NCBI RefSeq assembly: GCF_051020955.1
Contig: NW_027476702.1
Coordinates: forward strand, 1 to 64,000
DNA: 64,000 bases
Direction: 5' to 3'
Origin: Megalopta genalis
Lineage: Eukaryota > Arthropoda > Insecta > Hymenoptera > Halictidae
The notes under the pieces are model-generated. The model had not been told where the DNA came from, made no database searches, and saw only the letters and a program-made list of their open reading frames with translations. This document shows, piece by piece, positions 36,371 through 50,346 of this stretch. The translations under genes were made by a program, and so were the position numbers. Position 1 is the first letter of the stretch; each line of letters begins with the position of its first letter.

Positions 36371-39300
36371 TACTTGATTAGCTTCAACAGCATGCGAAAC
36401 AAACGAGTTAGCTTCAAATCCATGCGAAACACATGATTTAGCTTCAAATCAATGCGAATTAGAAGGGTTATATTCGAATCCATGCGAAACATATGATATA
36501 GCTTCAAATACTTGTGATATACATGATTCAGCTTCAACAGCATGCAAAACAAACGAGTTAGCTTCAAATCCATGCGAAACACATGATTTAGCTTCAAATC
36601 AATGCGAAGTAGATGCATTATCATCGAATCCATGCGAAACAAATGGTTTAGCTGCAAATACTTGAGATATACATGATTTAACTTCAACTGCATGCGAAAT
36701 AAACGAGTTAACTTCAAATCCATGCGAAACACATGATTTAGCTTCAAATCAATGCGAAGTGGAAGGCTTATTTTCGAATCCATGCGAAACGAATAGTTTA
36801 GCTTCAAATACTTGTGATATACATGATTCAGCTTCAACTGCATGCGAAACAAACGAGTTAGCATCAAATCCATGCGATACACATGATTTAGATTAAAGTC
36901 AATGCGAAGTAGAAGGCTTATCTTCGAATCCATGCGAAACAAATGGTTTAGCCTCAAATACTTGTGATATACATGATTTAGCTTCAACAGCATGCGAAAC
37001 AAACGAGTTAGCTTCAAATCCATGCGAACACATGATTTAGCTTCAAATCAATGCGAAGTAGGAGGCTTATCTTCGAATCCATGCGGAACAAATGGTTTAG
37101 CTTCAAATACTTGTGATATACATGATTTAGCTTCAACAGCATGCGAAATAAACGAGTTAGATTCAAATTCATGCGAAACACATGATTTAGCTTCAAATCA
37201 ATGCGAAGTAGGAGGCTTATCTTCGAATCCATGCGAAACAAATGGTTTAGCTTCAAATACTTGTGATATACATGATTTAGCTTCAACAGCATGCGAAACA
37301 AACGAGTTGCTTCAAATCCATGCGAAACACATGATTTAGCTTCAAATTAATGCGAATTAGAAGGGTTATCTTGGAATCCATGCGAAACATATGATATAGC
37401 TTCAAATACTTGTGATATACATGATTTAGCTTCAACTGCATTGCAATAAAACGAGTTAGCTTAAAATCCATGCGGAACACATGATTTAGCCTTAAATCAA
37501 TGCGATGTAGAAGGCTGATCTTCGAATCCACGCGAAACAAATGATTTAGCTTCAACAGCATGCGAAACAAACGAGTTAGCTTCAAATCCATGCGACACAC
37601 ATGATTTAGCATCTAATAAATGCGAAGTAGAAGGCTGATCTTCGAATCCATGCGAAGCAAATGGTTTAGCTTCAAATACTTGTGATACACTTGATTTAGC
37701 TTCAACAGCGTGCGAAACAAACGAGTTAGATTCAAATTCATGCGAACACATGATTTAGCTCCAAATCAATGCGAAGTAGATGGATTATCATCGAATCCAT
37801 GCGAAACAAATGGTTTAACTTCAAATACTTGTGATATACTTGATTTAGCTTCGACAGCATGCGAAACAAACGAGTTAGCTTCAAATCCATGCGAAACACA
37901 TGATTTAGCTTCAAATCAATGCGAAGTAGAAGGCTTATTTTCGAATCCATGCGATACACATGATTTAGATTAAAATCAATGCGAAGTAGAAGGCTTATCT
38001 TCGAATCCATGCGAAACAAATGGTTTAACTGCAAATACTTGTGATATACATGATTTAGCTTCAACTGCATGCAAAAAAAACGAGTTAGCTTCAAATCCAT
38101 GCGAAACACATGATTTAGCTTCAAATCAATGCGAATTAGAAGGGTTATCTTCGAATCCATGCGAAACATATGATATAGCTTCAAATACTTGTGATATACA
38201 TGATTCAGCTTCAACAGCATGCAAAACAAACGAGTTAGATTCAAATTCATGCGAAACACATGATTTAGCTTCAAATCAATGCGAATTAGTAGGGTTATAT
38301 TGGAATCCAAGCGAAACATATGATATAGCTTCAAATACTTGTGATATACATGATTTAGTTTCAACAGCATGCGAAACAAACGAGTTAGATTCAAATTCAT
38401 GCGAAACACATGATTTAGCTTCAAATCAATGCGAAGTAGATGGATTATCATAGAATCTATGCGAAACAAATGGTTTAACTTCAAATACTTGTGATATACT
38501 TGATTTAGCTTCAACAGCATGCGAAACAAACGAGTTAGCTTCAAATCCATGCGAACACATGATTTAGCTTCAAATCAATGCGAAGTGGAAGGCTTATCTT
38601 CTAATCCATGCGAAACGAATAGTTTAGCTTCAAATACTTGTGATATACATGATTCAGCTTCAACTGCATGCGAAAGAAACGAGTTAGCTTCAAATCCATG
38701 CGAAACACATGATTTAGATTCAAATCAATGCGAATTAGAAGGGTTATCTTGGAATCCAAGCGAAACGTATGATATAGCTTCAAATACTTGTGGTATACAT
38801 GATTTAGCTTCAACAGCATGCGAAACAAACGAGTTAGCTTCAAATCCATGCGAACACATGATTTAGCTTCAAATCAATGCGAAGTAGGAGGCTATCTTCG
38901 AATCCATGCGGAACAAATGGTTTAGCTTCAAATACTTGTGATATACATGATTTAGCTTCAACAGCATGCGAAACAAACGAGTTAGCTTCAAATCCATGCG
39001 AAACACATGATTTAGCTTCAAATCAATGCGAATTAGTAGGGTTAACTTGGAATCCAAGCGAAACATATGATATAGCTTCAAATACTTGTGATATACATGA
39101 TTTAGCTTGAACAGCATGCGAAACAAACGAGGTAGCTTCAAATCCATGCGAACACATGATTTAGCATCTAATAAATGCGAAGTAGAAGGCTGATCTTCGA
39201 ATCCATGCGAAGCACATGGTTTAGCTTCAAATACTTGTGATACACTTGATTTAGCTTCAACAGCGTGCGAAATAAACGAGTTAGATTCAAATTCATGCGA

Positions 39301-42300
39301 ACACATGATTTAGCTCCAAATCAATGCGAAGTAGATGGATTATCATCGAATCCATGCGAAACAAATGGTTTAACTTCAAATACTTGTGATATATTTGATT
39401 TAGCTTCAACAGCATGCGAAACAAACGAGTTAGCTTCAAATCCATGCGAAACACATGATTTAGCTTCAAATCAATGCGAATTAGAAGGGTTATTTTCGAA
39501 TCCATGCGATACACATGATTTAGATTAAAATCAATGCGAAGTAGAAGGCTTATCTTCGAATCCATGCGAAACAAATGGTTTAACTGCAAATACTTGTGAT
39601 ATACATGATTTAGCTTCAACTGCATGCAAAAAAACGAGTTAGCTTCAAATCCATGCGAAACACATGATTTAGCTTCAAATCAATACGAATTAGAAGGGTT
39701 ATCTTCGAATCCATGCGAAACATATGATATAGCTTCAAATACTTGTGATATAGATGATTCAGCTTCAACAGCATGCAAAACAAACGAGTTAGCTTCAAAT
39801 CCATGCGAAACACATGATTTAGCTTCAAATCAATGCGAATTAGTAGGGTTATCTTGGAATCCAAGCGAAACATATGATATAGCTTCAAATACTTGTGATA
39901 TACATGATTTAGTTTCAACAGCATGCGAAACAAACGAGTTAGCTTCAAATCCATGCGAACACATGATTTAGCTCCAAATCAATGCGAAGTAGATGCATTA
40001 TCATCGAATCCATGCGAAACAAATGGTTTAGCTTCAAATACTTGAGATATACATGATTTAACTTCAACTGCATGCTAAATAAACGAGTTAACTTCAAATC
40101 CATGCGAAACACATGATTTAGCTTCAAATCAATGCGAAGTGGAAGGCTTATCTTCGAATCCATGCGAAACGAATAGTTTAGCTTCAAATACTTGTGATAT
40201 ACATGATTCAGCTTCAACTGCATGCGAAACAAACGAGTTAGCATCAAATCCATGCGATACACATGATTTAGATCAAAATCAATGCAAAGTAGAAGGCTTA
40301 TTTTCGAATCCATGCGAAACAAATGGTTTAGCTTCAAATACTTGTGATATACATGATTTAGCTTCAACAGCATGCGAAAGAAACGAGTTAGCATCAAATC
40401 CATGCGATACACATGATTTAGATTGAAGTCAATGCGAAGTAGAAGGCTTATCTTCGAATCCATGCGAAACAAATGGTTTAGCTTCAAATACTTGTGATAT
40501 ACATGATTTAGCTTCAACAGCATGCGAAACAAACGAGTTAGCTTCAAATCCATGCGAACACATGATTTAGCTTCAAATCAATGCGAAGTAGGAGGCTTAT
40601 CTTCGAATCCATGCGGAACAAATGGTTTAGCTTCAAATACTTGTGATATACATGATTTAGCTTCAACAACATGCGAAACAAACGAGTTAGATTCAAATCC
40701 ATGCGATACACATGATTTAGATTAAAATCAATGCGACGTAGAAGGCTTATCTCCGAATCCATGCGAAACAAATGGTTTAGCTTCAAATACTTGTGGTATA
40801 CATGATTTAGCTTCAACAGCATGCGAAACAAACGAGTTAGCTTCAAATCCATGCGAACACATGATTTAGCTTCAAATCAATGCGAAGTAGGAGGCTTATC
40901 ATCGAATCCATGCGAAACAAATGGTTTAGCTTCAAATACTTGTGATATACATGATTTAGCTTCAACAGCATGCGAAACAAACGAGTTAGCTTCAAATCCA
41001 TGCGAAACACATGATTTAGCTTCAAATCAATGCGAATTAGTAGGGTTAACTTGGAATCCAAGCGAAACATATGATATAGCTTCAAATACTTGTGATATAC
41101 ATGATTTAGTTTCAACAACATGCGAAACAAACGAGTTAGATTCAAATTCATGCGGAACACATGATTTAGCCTTAAATCAGTGCGAAGTAGAAGGCTGATC
41201 TTCGAATCCACGCGTAACAAATGGTATAGCTTCAAATACTTGTGATATACATGATTTAGCTTGAACAGCATGCGAAACAAACGAGGTAGCTTCAAATCCA
41301 TGCGAACACATGATTTAGCATCTAATAAATGCGAAGTAGAAGGCTGATCTTCGAATCCATGCGAAGCACATGGTTTAGCTTCAAATACTTGTGATACACT
41401 TGATTTAGCTTCAACAGCGTGCGAAACAAACGAGTTAGATTCAAATTCATGCGAACACATGATTTAGCTCCAAATCAATGCGAAGTAGATGGATTATCAT
41501 CGAATCCATGCGAAACAAATGGTTTAACTTCAAATACTTGTGATATATTTGATTTAGCTTCAACAGCATGCGAAACAAACGAGTTAGCTTCAAATCCATG
41601 CGAAACACATGATTTAGCTTCAAATCAATGCGAATTAGAAGGGTTATTTTCGAATCCATGCGATACACATGATTTAGATTAAAATCAATGCGAAGTAGAA
41701 GGCTTATCTTCGAATCCATGCGAAACAAATGGTTTAACTGCAAATACTTGTCATATACATGATTTAGCTTCAACTGCATGCAAAAAAACGAGTTAGCTTC
41801 AAATCCAAGCGAAACACATGATTTAGCTTCAAATCAATACGAATTAGAAGGGTTATCTTCGAATCCATGCGAAACATATGATATAGCTTCAAATACTTGT
41901 GATATACATGATTCAGCTTCAACAGCATTGCAATAAAACGAGTTAGCTTAAAATCCATGCGGAACACATGATTTAGCCTTAAATCAGTGCGAAGTAGAAG
42001 GCTGATCTTCGAATCCACGCGTAACAAATGGTTTAGCTTCAAATACTTGTGATATACATGATTTAGCTTGAACAGCATGCGAAACAAACGAGGTAGCTTC
42101 AAATCCATGCGAACACATGATTTAGCATCTAATAAATGCGAAGTAGAAGGCTGATCTTCGAATCCATGCGAAGCACATGGTTTAGCTTCAAATACTTGTG
42201 ATACACTTGATTTAGCTTCAACAGCGTGCGAAACAAACGAGTTAGATTCAAATTCATGCGAACACATGATTTAGCTCCAAATCAATGCGAAGTAGATGGA

Positions 42301-45300
42301 TTATCATCGAATCCATGCGAAACAAATGGTTTAACTTCAAATACTTGTGATATATTTGATTTAGCTTCAACAGCATGCGAAACAAACGAGTTAGCTTCAA
42401 ATCCATGCGAAACACATGATTTAGCTTCAAATCAATGCGAATTAGTAGGGTTATCTTGGAATCCAAGCGAAACATATGATATAGCTTCAAATACTTGTGA
42501 TACACTTGATTTAGCTTCAACAGCGTGCGAAACAAACGAGTTAGATTCAAATTCATGCGAACACATGATTTAGCTCCAAATCAATGCGAAGTAGATGGAT
42601 TATCATCGAATCCATGCGAAACAAATGGTTTAACTTCAAATACTTGTGATATACATGATTCAGCTTCAACAGCATGCAAAACAAACGAGTTAGCTTCAAA
42701 TCCATGCGAAACACATGATTTAGATTCAAATCAATGCGAATTAGTAGGGTTATCTTGGAATCCAAGCGAAACATATGATATAGCTTCAAATACTTGTGAT
42801 ATACATGATTTAGTTTCAACAGCATGCGAAACAAACGAGTTAGCTTCAAATCCATGCGAACATATGATTTAGCTCCAAATCAATGCGAAGTAGATGCATT
42901 ATCATCGATTCCATGCGAAACAAATGGTTTAGCTGCAAATACTTGAGATATACATGATTTAACTTCAACTGCATGCTAAATAAACGAGTTAACTTCAAAT
43001 CCATGCGAAACACATGATTTAGCTTCAAATCAATGCGAAGTGGAAGGCTTATCTTCGAATCCATGCGAAACGAATAGTTTAGCTTCAAATACTTGTGATA
43101 TACATGATTCAGCTTCAACTGCATGCGAAACAAACGAGTTAGCATCAAATCCATGCGATACACATGATTTAGATTAAAATCAATGCAAAGTAGAAGGCTT
43201 ATTTTCGAATCCATGCGAAACAAATGGTTTAGCTTCAAATACTTGTGATATACATGATTTCGCTTCAACAGCATGCAAAACAAATGAGTTAGCTTCAAAT
43301 CCATGCGAACACATGATTTAGCTTCAAATCAATGCGAAGTGGAAGGCTTATCTTCGAATCCATGCGAAACGAATAGTTTAGCTTCAAATACTTGTGATAT
43401 ACATGATTCAGCTTCAACTGCATGCGAAAGAAACGAGTTAGCATCAAATCCATGCGATACACATGATTTAGATTGAAGTCAATGCGAAGTAGAAGGCTTA
43501 TCTTCGAATTCATGCGAAACAAATGGTTTAGCTTCAAATACTTGTGATATACATGATTTAGCTTCAACAGCATGCGAAACAAACGAGTTAGCTTCAAATC
43601 CATGCGAACACATGATTTAGCTTCAAATCAATGCGAAGTAGGAGGCTTATCTTCGAATCCATGCGGAACAAATGGTTTAGCTTCAAATACTTGTGATATA
43701 CATGATTTAGCTTCAACAGCATGCGAAACAAACGAGTTAGATTCAAATCCATGCGATACACATGATTTAGATTAAAATCAATGCGACGTAGAAGGCTTAT
43801 CTCCGAATCCATGCGAAACAAATGGTTTAGCTTCAAATACTTGTGGTATACATGATTTAGCTTCAACAGCATGCGAAACAAACGAGTTAGCTTCAAATCC
43901 ATGCGAACACATGATTTAACTTCAAATCAATGCGAAGTAGGAGGCTTATCTTCGAATCCATGCGGAACAAATGGTTTAGCTTCAAATACTTGTGATATAC
44001 ATGATTTAGCTTGAACAGCATGCGAAACAAACGAGGTAGCTTCAAATCCATGCGAACTCATGATTTAGCATCTAATAAATGCGAAGTAGAAGGCTGATCT
44101 TCGAATCCATGCGAAGCACATGGTTTAGCTTCAAATACTTGTGATACACTTGATTTAGCTTCAACAGCGTGCGAAACAAACGAGTTAGATTCAAATTCAT
44201 GCGAACACATGATTTAGCTCCAAATCAATGCGAAGTAGATGGATTATCATCGAATCCATGCGAAACAAATGGTTTAACTTCAAATACTTGTGATATATTT
44301 GATTTAGCTTCAACAGCATGCGAAACAAACGAGTTAGCTTCAAATCCATGCGAAACACATGATCTAGCTTCAAATCAATGCGAATTAGAAGGGTTATTTT
44401 CGAATCCATGCGATACACATGATTTAGATTAAAATCAATGCGAAGTAGAAGGCTTATCTTCGAATCCATGCGAAACAAATGGTTTAACTGCAAATACTTG
44501 TGATATACATGATTTAGCTTCAACTGCATGCAAAAAAACGAGTTAGCTTCAAATCCATGCGAAACACATGATTTAGCTTCAAATCAATACGAATTAGAAG
44601 GGTTATCTTCGAATCCATGCGAAACATATGATATAGCTTCAAATACTTGTGATATACATGATTCAGCTTCAACAGCATGCAAAACAAACGAGTTAGCTTC
44701 AAATCCATGCGAAACACATGATTTAGCTTCAAATCAATGCGAATTAGTAGGGTTATCTTGGAATCCAAGCGAAACATATGATATAGCTTCAAATACTTGT
44801 GATATACATGATTTAGTTTCAACAGCATGCGAAACAAACGAGTTAGCTTCAAATCCATGCGAACACATGATTTAGCTTCAAATCAATGCGAAGTGGAAGG
44901 CTTATCTTCGAATCCATGCGAAACGAATAGTTTAGCTTCAAATACTTGTGATATACATGATTCAGCTTCAACTGCATGCGAAAGAAACGAGTTAGCATCA
45001 AATCCATGCGATACACATGATTTAGATTGAAGTCAATGCGAAGTAGAAGGCTTATCTTCGAATCCATGCGAAACAAATGGTTTAGCTTCAAATACTTGTG
45101 ATATACATGATTTAGCTTCAACAGCATGCGAAACAAACGAGTTAGCTTCAAATCCATGCGAACACATGATTTAGCTTCAAATCAATGCGAAGTAGGAGGC
45201 TTATCTTCGAATCCATGCGGAACAAATGGTTTAGCTTCAAATACTTGTGATATACATGATTTAGCTTCAACAGCATGCGAAACAAACGAGTTAGATTCAA

Positions 45301-47289
45301 ATCCATGCGAAACACATGAATTAGCTTCAAATCAATGCGAAGTAGATGGATTATCTTCGAATCCATGCGAAACATATGATATAGCTTCAAATACTTGTGC
45401 TATACATGATTTAGTTTCAACAGCATGCGAAACAAACGAGTTAGATTCAAATTCATGCGAAACACATGATTTAGCTTCAAATCAATGCGAAGTAGATGGA
45501 TTATCATCGAATCCATGCGAAACAAATGGTTTAACTTCAAATACTTGTGATGTACTTGATTTAGCTTCAACAGCATGCGAAACAAACGAGTTAGCTTCAA
45601 ATCCGTGCGAACACATGATTTAGCTTCAAATCAATGCGAAGTAGGAGGCTTATCTGCGAATCCATGCGAAACAAATGGTTTAGCTTCAAATACTTGTGAT
45701 ATGCATGCTTTAGCTTCAACAGCATGCGAAACAAACGAGGTAGCTTCAAATCCATGCGAACACATGATTTAGCTTCAAATCAATGCGAAGTAGGAGGCTT
45801 ATCTGCGAATCCATGCGAAACAAATGGTTTAGCTTCAAATACTTGTGATATGCACGCTTTAGCTTCAACAGCATACGAAACAAACGAGTTAGCATCAAGT
45901 CCATGCGATGCACATGATTTAGCTTCAAATCAATGCGAAGTAGATGGATTATCTTCGAATCCATGCGAAACATATGATATAGCTTCAAATACTTGTGCTA
46001 TACATGATTTAGTTTCAACAGCATGCGAAACAAACGAGTTAGATTCAAATTCATGCGAAACACATGATTTAGCTTCAAATCAATGCGAAGTAGATGGATT
46101 ATCATCGAATCCATGCGAAACAAATGGTTTAACTTCAAATACTTGTGATGTACTTGATTTAGCTTCAACAGCATGCGAAACAAACGAGTTAGCTTCAAAT
46201 CCGTGCGAACACATGATTTAGATTCAAATCAATGCGAAGTAGGAGGCTTATCTGCGAATCCATGCGAAACAAATGGTTTAGCTTCAAATACTTGTGATAT
46301 GCATGCTTTAGTTCAACAGCATGCGAAACAAACGAGGTAGCTTCAAATCCATGCGAACACATGATTTAGCTTCAAATCAATGCGAAGTGGAAGGCTTATC
46401 TTCGCATCCATGCGAAACGAATAGTTTAGCTTCAAATACTTGTGATATACATGATTCAGATCCAACTGCCTGCGAAACAAACGAGTTAGCATCAAATCCA
46501 TGCGATACACATGATTTAGATTAAAATCAATGCGAAGTAGAAGGCTTATCTCCGAATCCATGCGAAACAAATGGTTTAGCTTCAAATACTTGTGATATAC
46601 ATGATTTAGCTTCAACAGCATGCGAAACAAACGAGTTAGCTTCAAATCCATGCGAACACATGATTTAGCTTCAAATCAATGCGAAGTGGAAGGCTTATCT
46701 TCGCATCCATGCGAAACGAATAGTTTAGCTTCAAATACTTGTGATATACATGATTCAGCTCCAACTGCATGCGAAACAAACGAGTTAGAATCAAATCCAT
46801 GCGATACACATGATTTAGATTAAAATCAATGCGAAGTAGAAGGCTTATCTCTGAATCAATGCGAAACAAATGGTTTAGCTTCAAATACTTGTGATATACA
46901 TGATTTAGCTTCAACAGCATGCGAAACAAACGAGTTAGCTTCAAATCCATGCGAACACATGATTTAGCTTCAAATCAATGCGAAGTAGGAGGCTTATCTT
47001 CGAATCCATGCGGAACAAATGGTTTAGCTTCAAATACTTGTGATATACATGATTTAGCTTCAACAGCATGCGAAACAAACGAGTTAGCTTCAAATCCATG
47101 CGAAACACATGATTTAGCTTCAAATCAATGCGAATTAGTAGGGTTATCTTGGAATCCAAGCGAAACATATGATATAGCTTCATATACTTGTGATATACAT
47201 GATTCAGCTTCAACAGCGTACGAAAGAAACGAGTTAGATTCAAATTCATGCGAAACACATGATTTAACTTGAAATCAATGCGAAGTAGA

Positions 47290-48010
47290 AGGGTTATCTT
47301 CGAATCCATGCGAAACAAATGATTTAGCTTCAACAGCATGCGAAACAAACCAGTTAGCTTCAAATCCATGCGACACACATGATTTAGCATCTAATAAATG
47401 CGAAGTAGAAGGCTGATCTTCGAATCCATGCGAAGCAAATGGTTTAGCTTCAAATACTTGTGATACACTTGATTTAGCTTCAACAGCATACGAAACAAAC
47501 GAGTTAGCATCAAGTCCATGCGATGCACTTGATTTAGATTAAAATCAATGCGAAGTAGAGGGCTTATCTTCGAATCCATGCGGAACAAATGGTTTAGCTT
47601 CAAATACTTGTGATATACATGATTTAGTTTCAACAGCATGCGAAACAAACGAGTTAGATTCAAATTCATGCGAAACACATGATTTAGCTTCAAATCAATG
47701 CGAAGTAGATGGATTATCATCGAATCCATGCGAAACAAATGGTTTAACTTCAAATACTTGTGATGTACTTGATTTAGCTTCAACAGCATGCCAATCAAAC
47801 GAGTTAGCTCAAATCCATGCGAAACACATGATTTAGCTTCAAATCAATGCGAATTAGAAGGGTTACCTTCGAATCCATGCGAAACACATGATTTAGCTTC
47901 AAATCAATGCGAATTAGAAGGGTTATCTTCGAATCCATGCGAAACATATGATATAGCTTCAAATACTTGTGATATACATGATTTAGCTTCAACAGCATGC
48001 GAAACATACG
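47290..48010 (+). repeat. Local duplication in domain II, copy 1
   Basis: About 720 bp repeated at 49,626-50,346 (offset 2,336 bp). The copies share acaaaccagttag and the one-base-short gttagctcaaatcc. They differ for example at gccaatcaaac versus gcgaatcaaac. Confidence 0.75.
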
Positions 48011-48735
48011 AGTTAGATCCAAATCCATGCGAAACACATGATTTAGCTTCAAATCAATGCGAAGTAGATGGATTATCTTCGAATCCATGCGAAACATATG
48101 ATATAGCTTCAAATACTTGTGATATACATGATTTAGTTTCAACAGCATGCGAAACAAACGAGTTAGATTCAAATTCATGCGAAACACATGATTTAGCTTC
48201 AAATCAATGCGAAGTAGATGGATTATCATCGAATCCATGCGAAACAAATGGTTTAGCTTCAAATACTTGTGATACACTTGATTTAGCTTCAACAGCGTGC
48301 GAAACAAACGAGTTAGATCCAAATCCATGCGAAACACATGATTTAGCTTCAAATCAATGCGAAGTAGATGGATTATCTTCGAATCCATGCGAAACATATG
48401 ATATAGCTTCAAATACTTGTGATATACATGATTTAGTTTCAACAGCATGCGAAACAAACGAGTTAGATTCAAATTCATGCGAAACACATGATTTAGCTTC
48501 AAATCAATGCGAAGTAGATGGATTATCATCGAATCCATGCGAAACAAATGGTTTAACTTCAAATACTTGTGATGTACTTGATTTAGCTTCAACAGCATGC
48601 GAAACAAACGAGTTAGCTTCAAATCCATGCGAAACACATGATTTAGCTTCAAATCAATGCGAATTAGAAGGGTTATCTTCGAATCCATGCGAAACACATG
48701 ATTTAGCATCTAATAAATGCGAAGTGGAAGACTGA
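47788..48735 (+). other. Open decapeptide frame inside satellite (315 codons)
   Basis: A stop-free stretch of the plus-strand decapeptide frame in domain II, closed by TGA in an E monomer (gactgatcttcg). It reads as about 31 decapeptides of the NPCETHD / NQCEVDG type. Near the start, C and D monomers are repeated as a 60-bp pair before the five-unit order resumes. There is no signal peptide, no convincing start context and no non-repeat sequence. The overlapping minus frame is open over nearly the same span. It is listed because it is one of the longest intact plus frames; coding status is doubtful. Confidence 0.2.
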
Positions 48736-49625
48736 TCTTCGAATCCATGCGAAGCAAATGGTTTAGCTTCAAATACTTGTGATACACTTGATTTAGCTTC
48801 AACAGCGTGCGAAACAAACGAGTTAGATTCAAATCCATGCGAAACACATGATTTAGCTTCAAATCAATGCGAAGTAGATGGATTATCTTCGAATCCATGC
48901 GAAACATATGATATAGCTTCAAATACTTGTGATATACATGATTTAGTTTCAACAGCATGCGAAACAAACGAGTTAGATTCAAATTCATGCGAAACACATG
49001 ATTTAGCTTCAAATCAATGCGAAGTAGATGGATTATCATCGAATCCATGCGAAACAATTGGTTTAACTTCAAATACTTGTGATATACTTGATTTAGCTTC
49101 AACAGCATGCGAAAAAACGAGTTAGCTTCAAATCCATGCGATACACATGATTTAGGTTAAAATCAATACGAAGTAGAAGGCTTATCTTCGAATCCATGCG
49201 AAACAAATGGTTTAACTGCAAATACTTGTGATATACATGATTTAGCTTCAACTGCATGCAAAAAAACGAGTTAGCTTCAAATCCATGCGAAACACATGAT
49301 TTAGCTTCAAATCAATGCGAATAAGAAGGGTTATCTTCGAATCCATGCGATACATATGATATCGCTTCAAATACTTGTGATATACATGATTCAGCTTCAA
49401 CAGCATGCAAAACAAACGAGTTAGCTTCAAATCCGTGCGAACACATGATTTAGCTTCAAATCAATGCGAAGTAGGAGGCTTAACTTCGAATCCATGCGAA
49501 ACAAATGGTTTAGCTTCAAATACTTGTGATATACATGATTTAGCTTCAACAGCATGCGAAACAAACGAGTTAGCTTCAAATCCATGCGAAACACATGATT
49601 TTGCTTCAAATTAATGCGAATTAGA

Positions 49626-50346
49626 AGGGTTATCTTCGAATCCATGCGAAACAAATGATTTAGCTTCAACAGCATGCGAAACAAACCAGTTAGCTTCAAA
49701 TCCATGCGACACACATGATTTAGCATCTAATAAATGCGAAGTAGAAGGCTGATCTTCGAATCCATGCGAAGCAAATGGTTTAGCTTCAAATACTTGTGAT
49801 ACACTTGATTTAGCTTCAACAGCATACGAAACAAACGAGTTAGCATCAAGTCCATGCGATGCACTTGATTTAGATTAAAATCAATGCGAAGTAGAGGGCT
49901 TATCTTCGAATCCATGCGGAACAAATGGTTTAGCTTCAAATACATGTGATATACATGATTTAGTTTCAACAGCATGCGAAACAAACGAGTTAGATTCAAA
50001 TTCATGCGAAACACATGATTTAGCTTCAAATCAATGCGAAGTAGATGGATTATCATCGAATCCATGCGAAACAAATGGTTTAACTTCAAATACTTGTGAT
50101 GTACTTGATTTAGCTTCAACAGCATGCGAATCAAACGAGTTAGCTCAAATCCATGCGAAACACATGATTTAGCTTCAAATCAATGCGAATTAGAAGGGTT
50201 ACCTTCGAATCCATGCGAAACACATGATTTAGCTTCAAATCAATGCGAATTAGAAGGGTTATCTTCGAATCCATGCGAAACATATGATATAGCTTCAAAT
50301 ACTTGTGATATACATGATTTAGCTTCAACAGCATGCGAAACATACG
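49626..50346 (+). repeat. Local duplication in domain II, copy 2
   Basis: Partner of 47,290-48,010. After it the two loci diverge at tacgagttagcttc (here) versus tacgagttagatcc. Confidence 0.75.
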
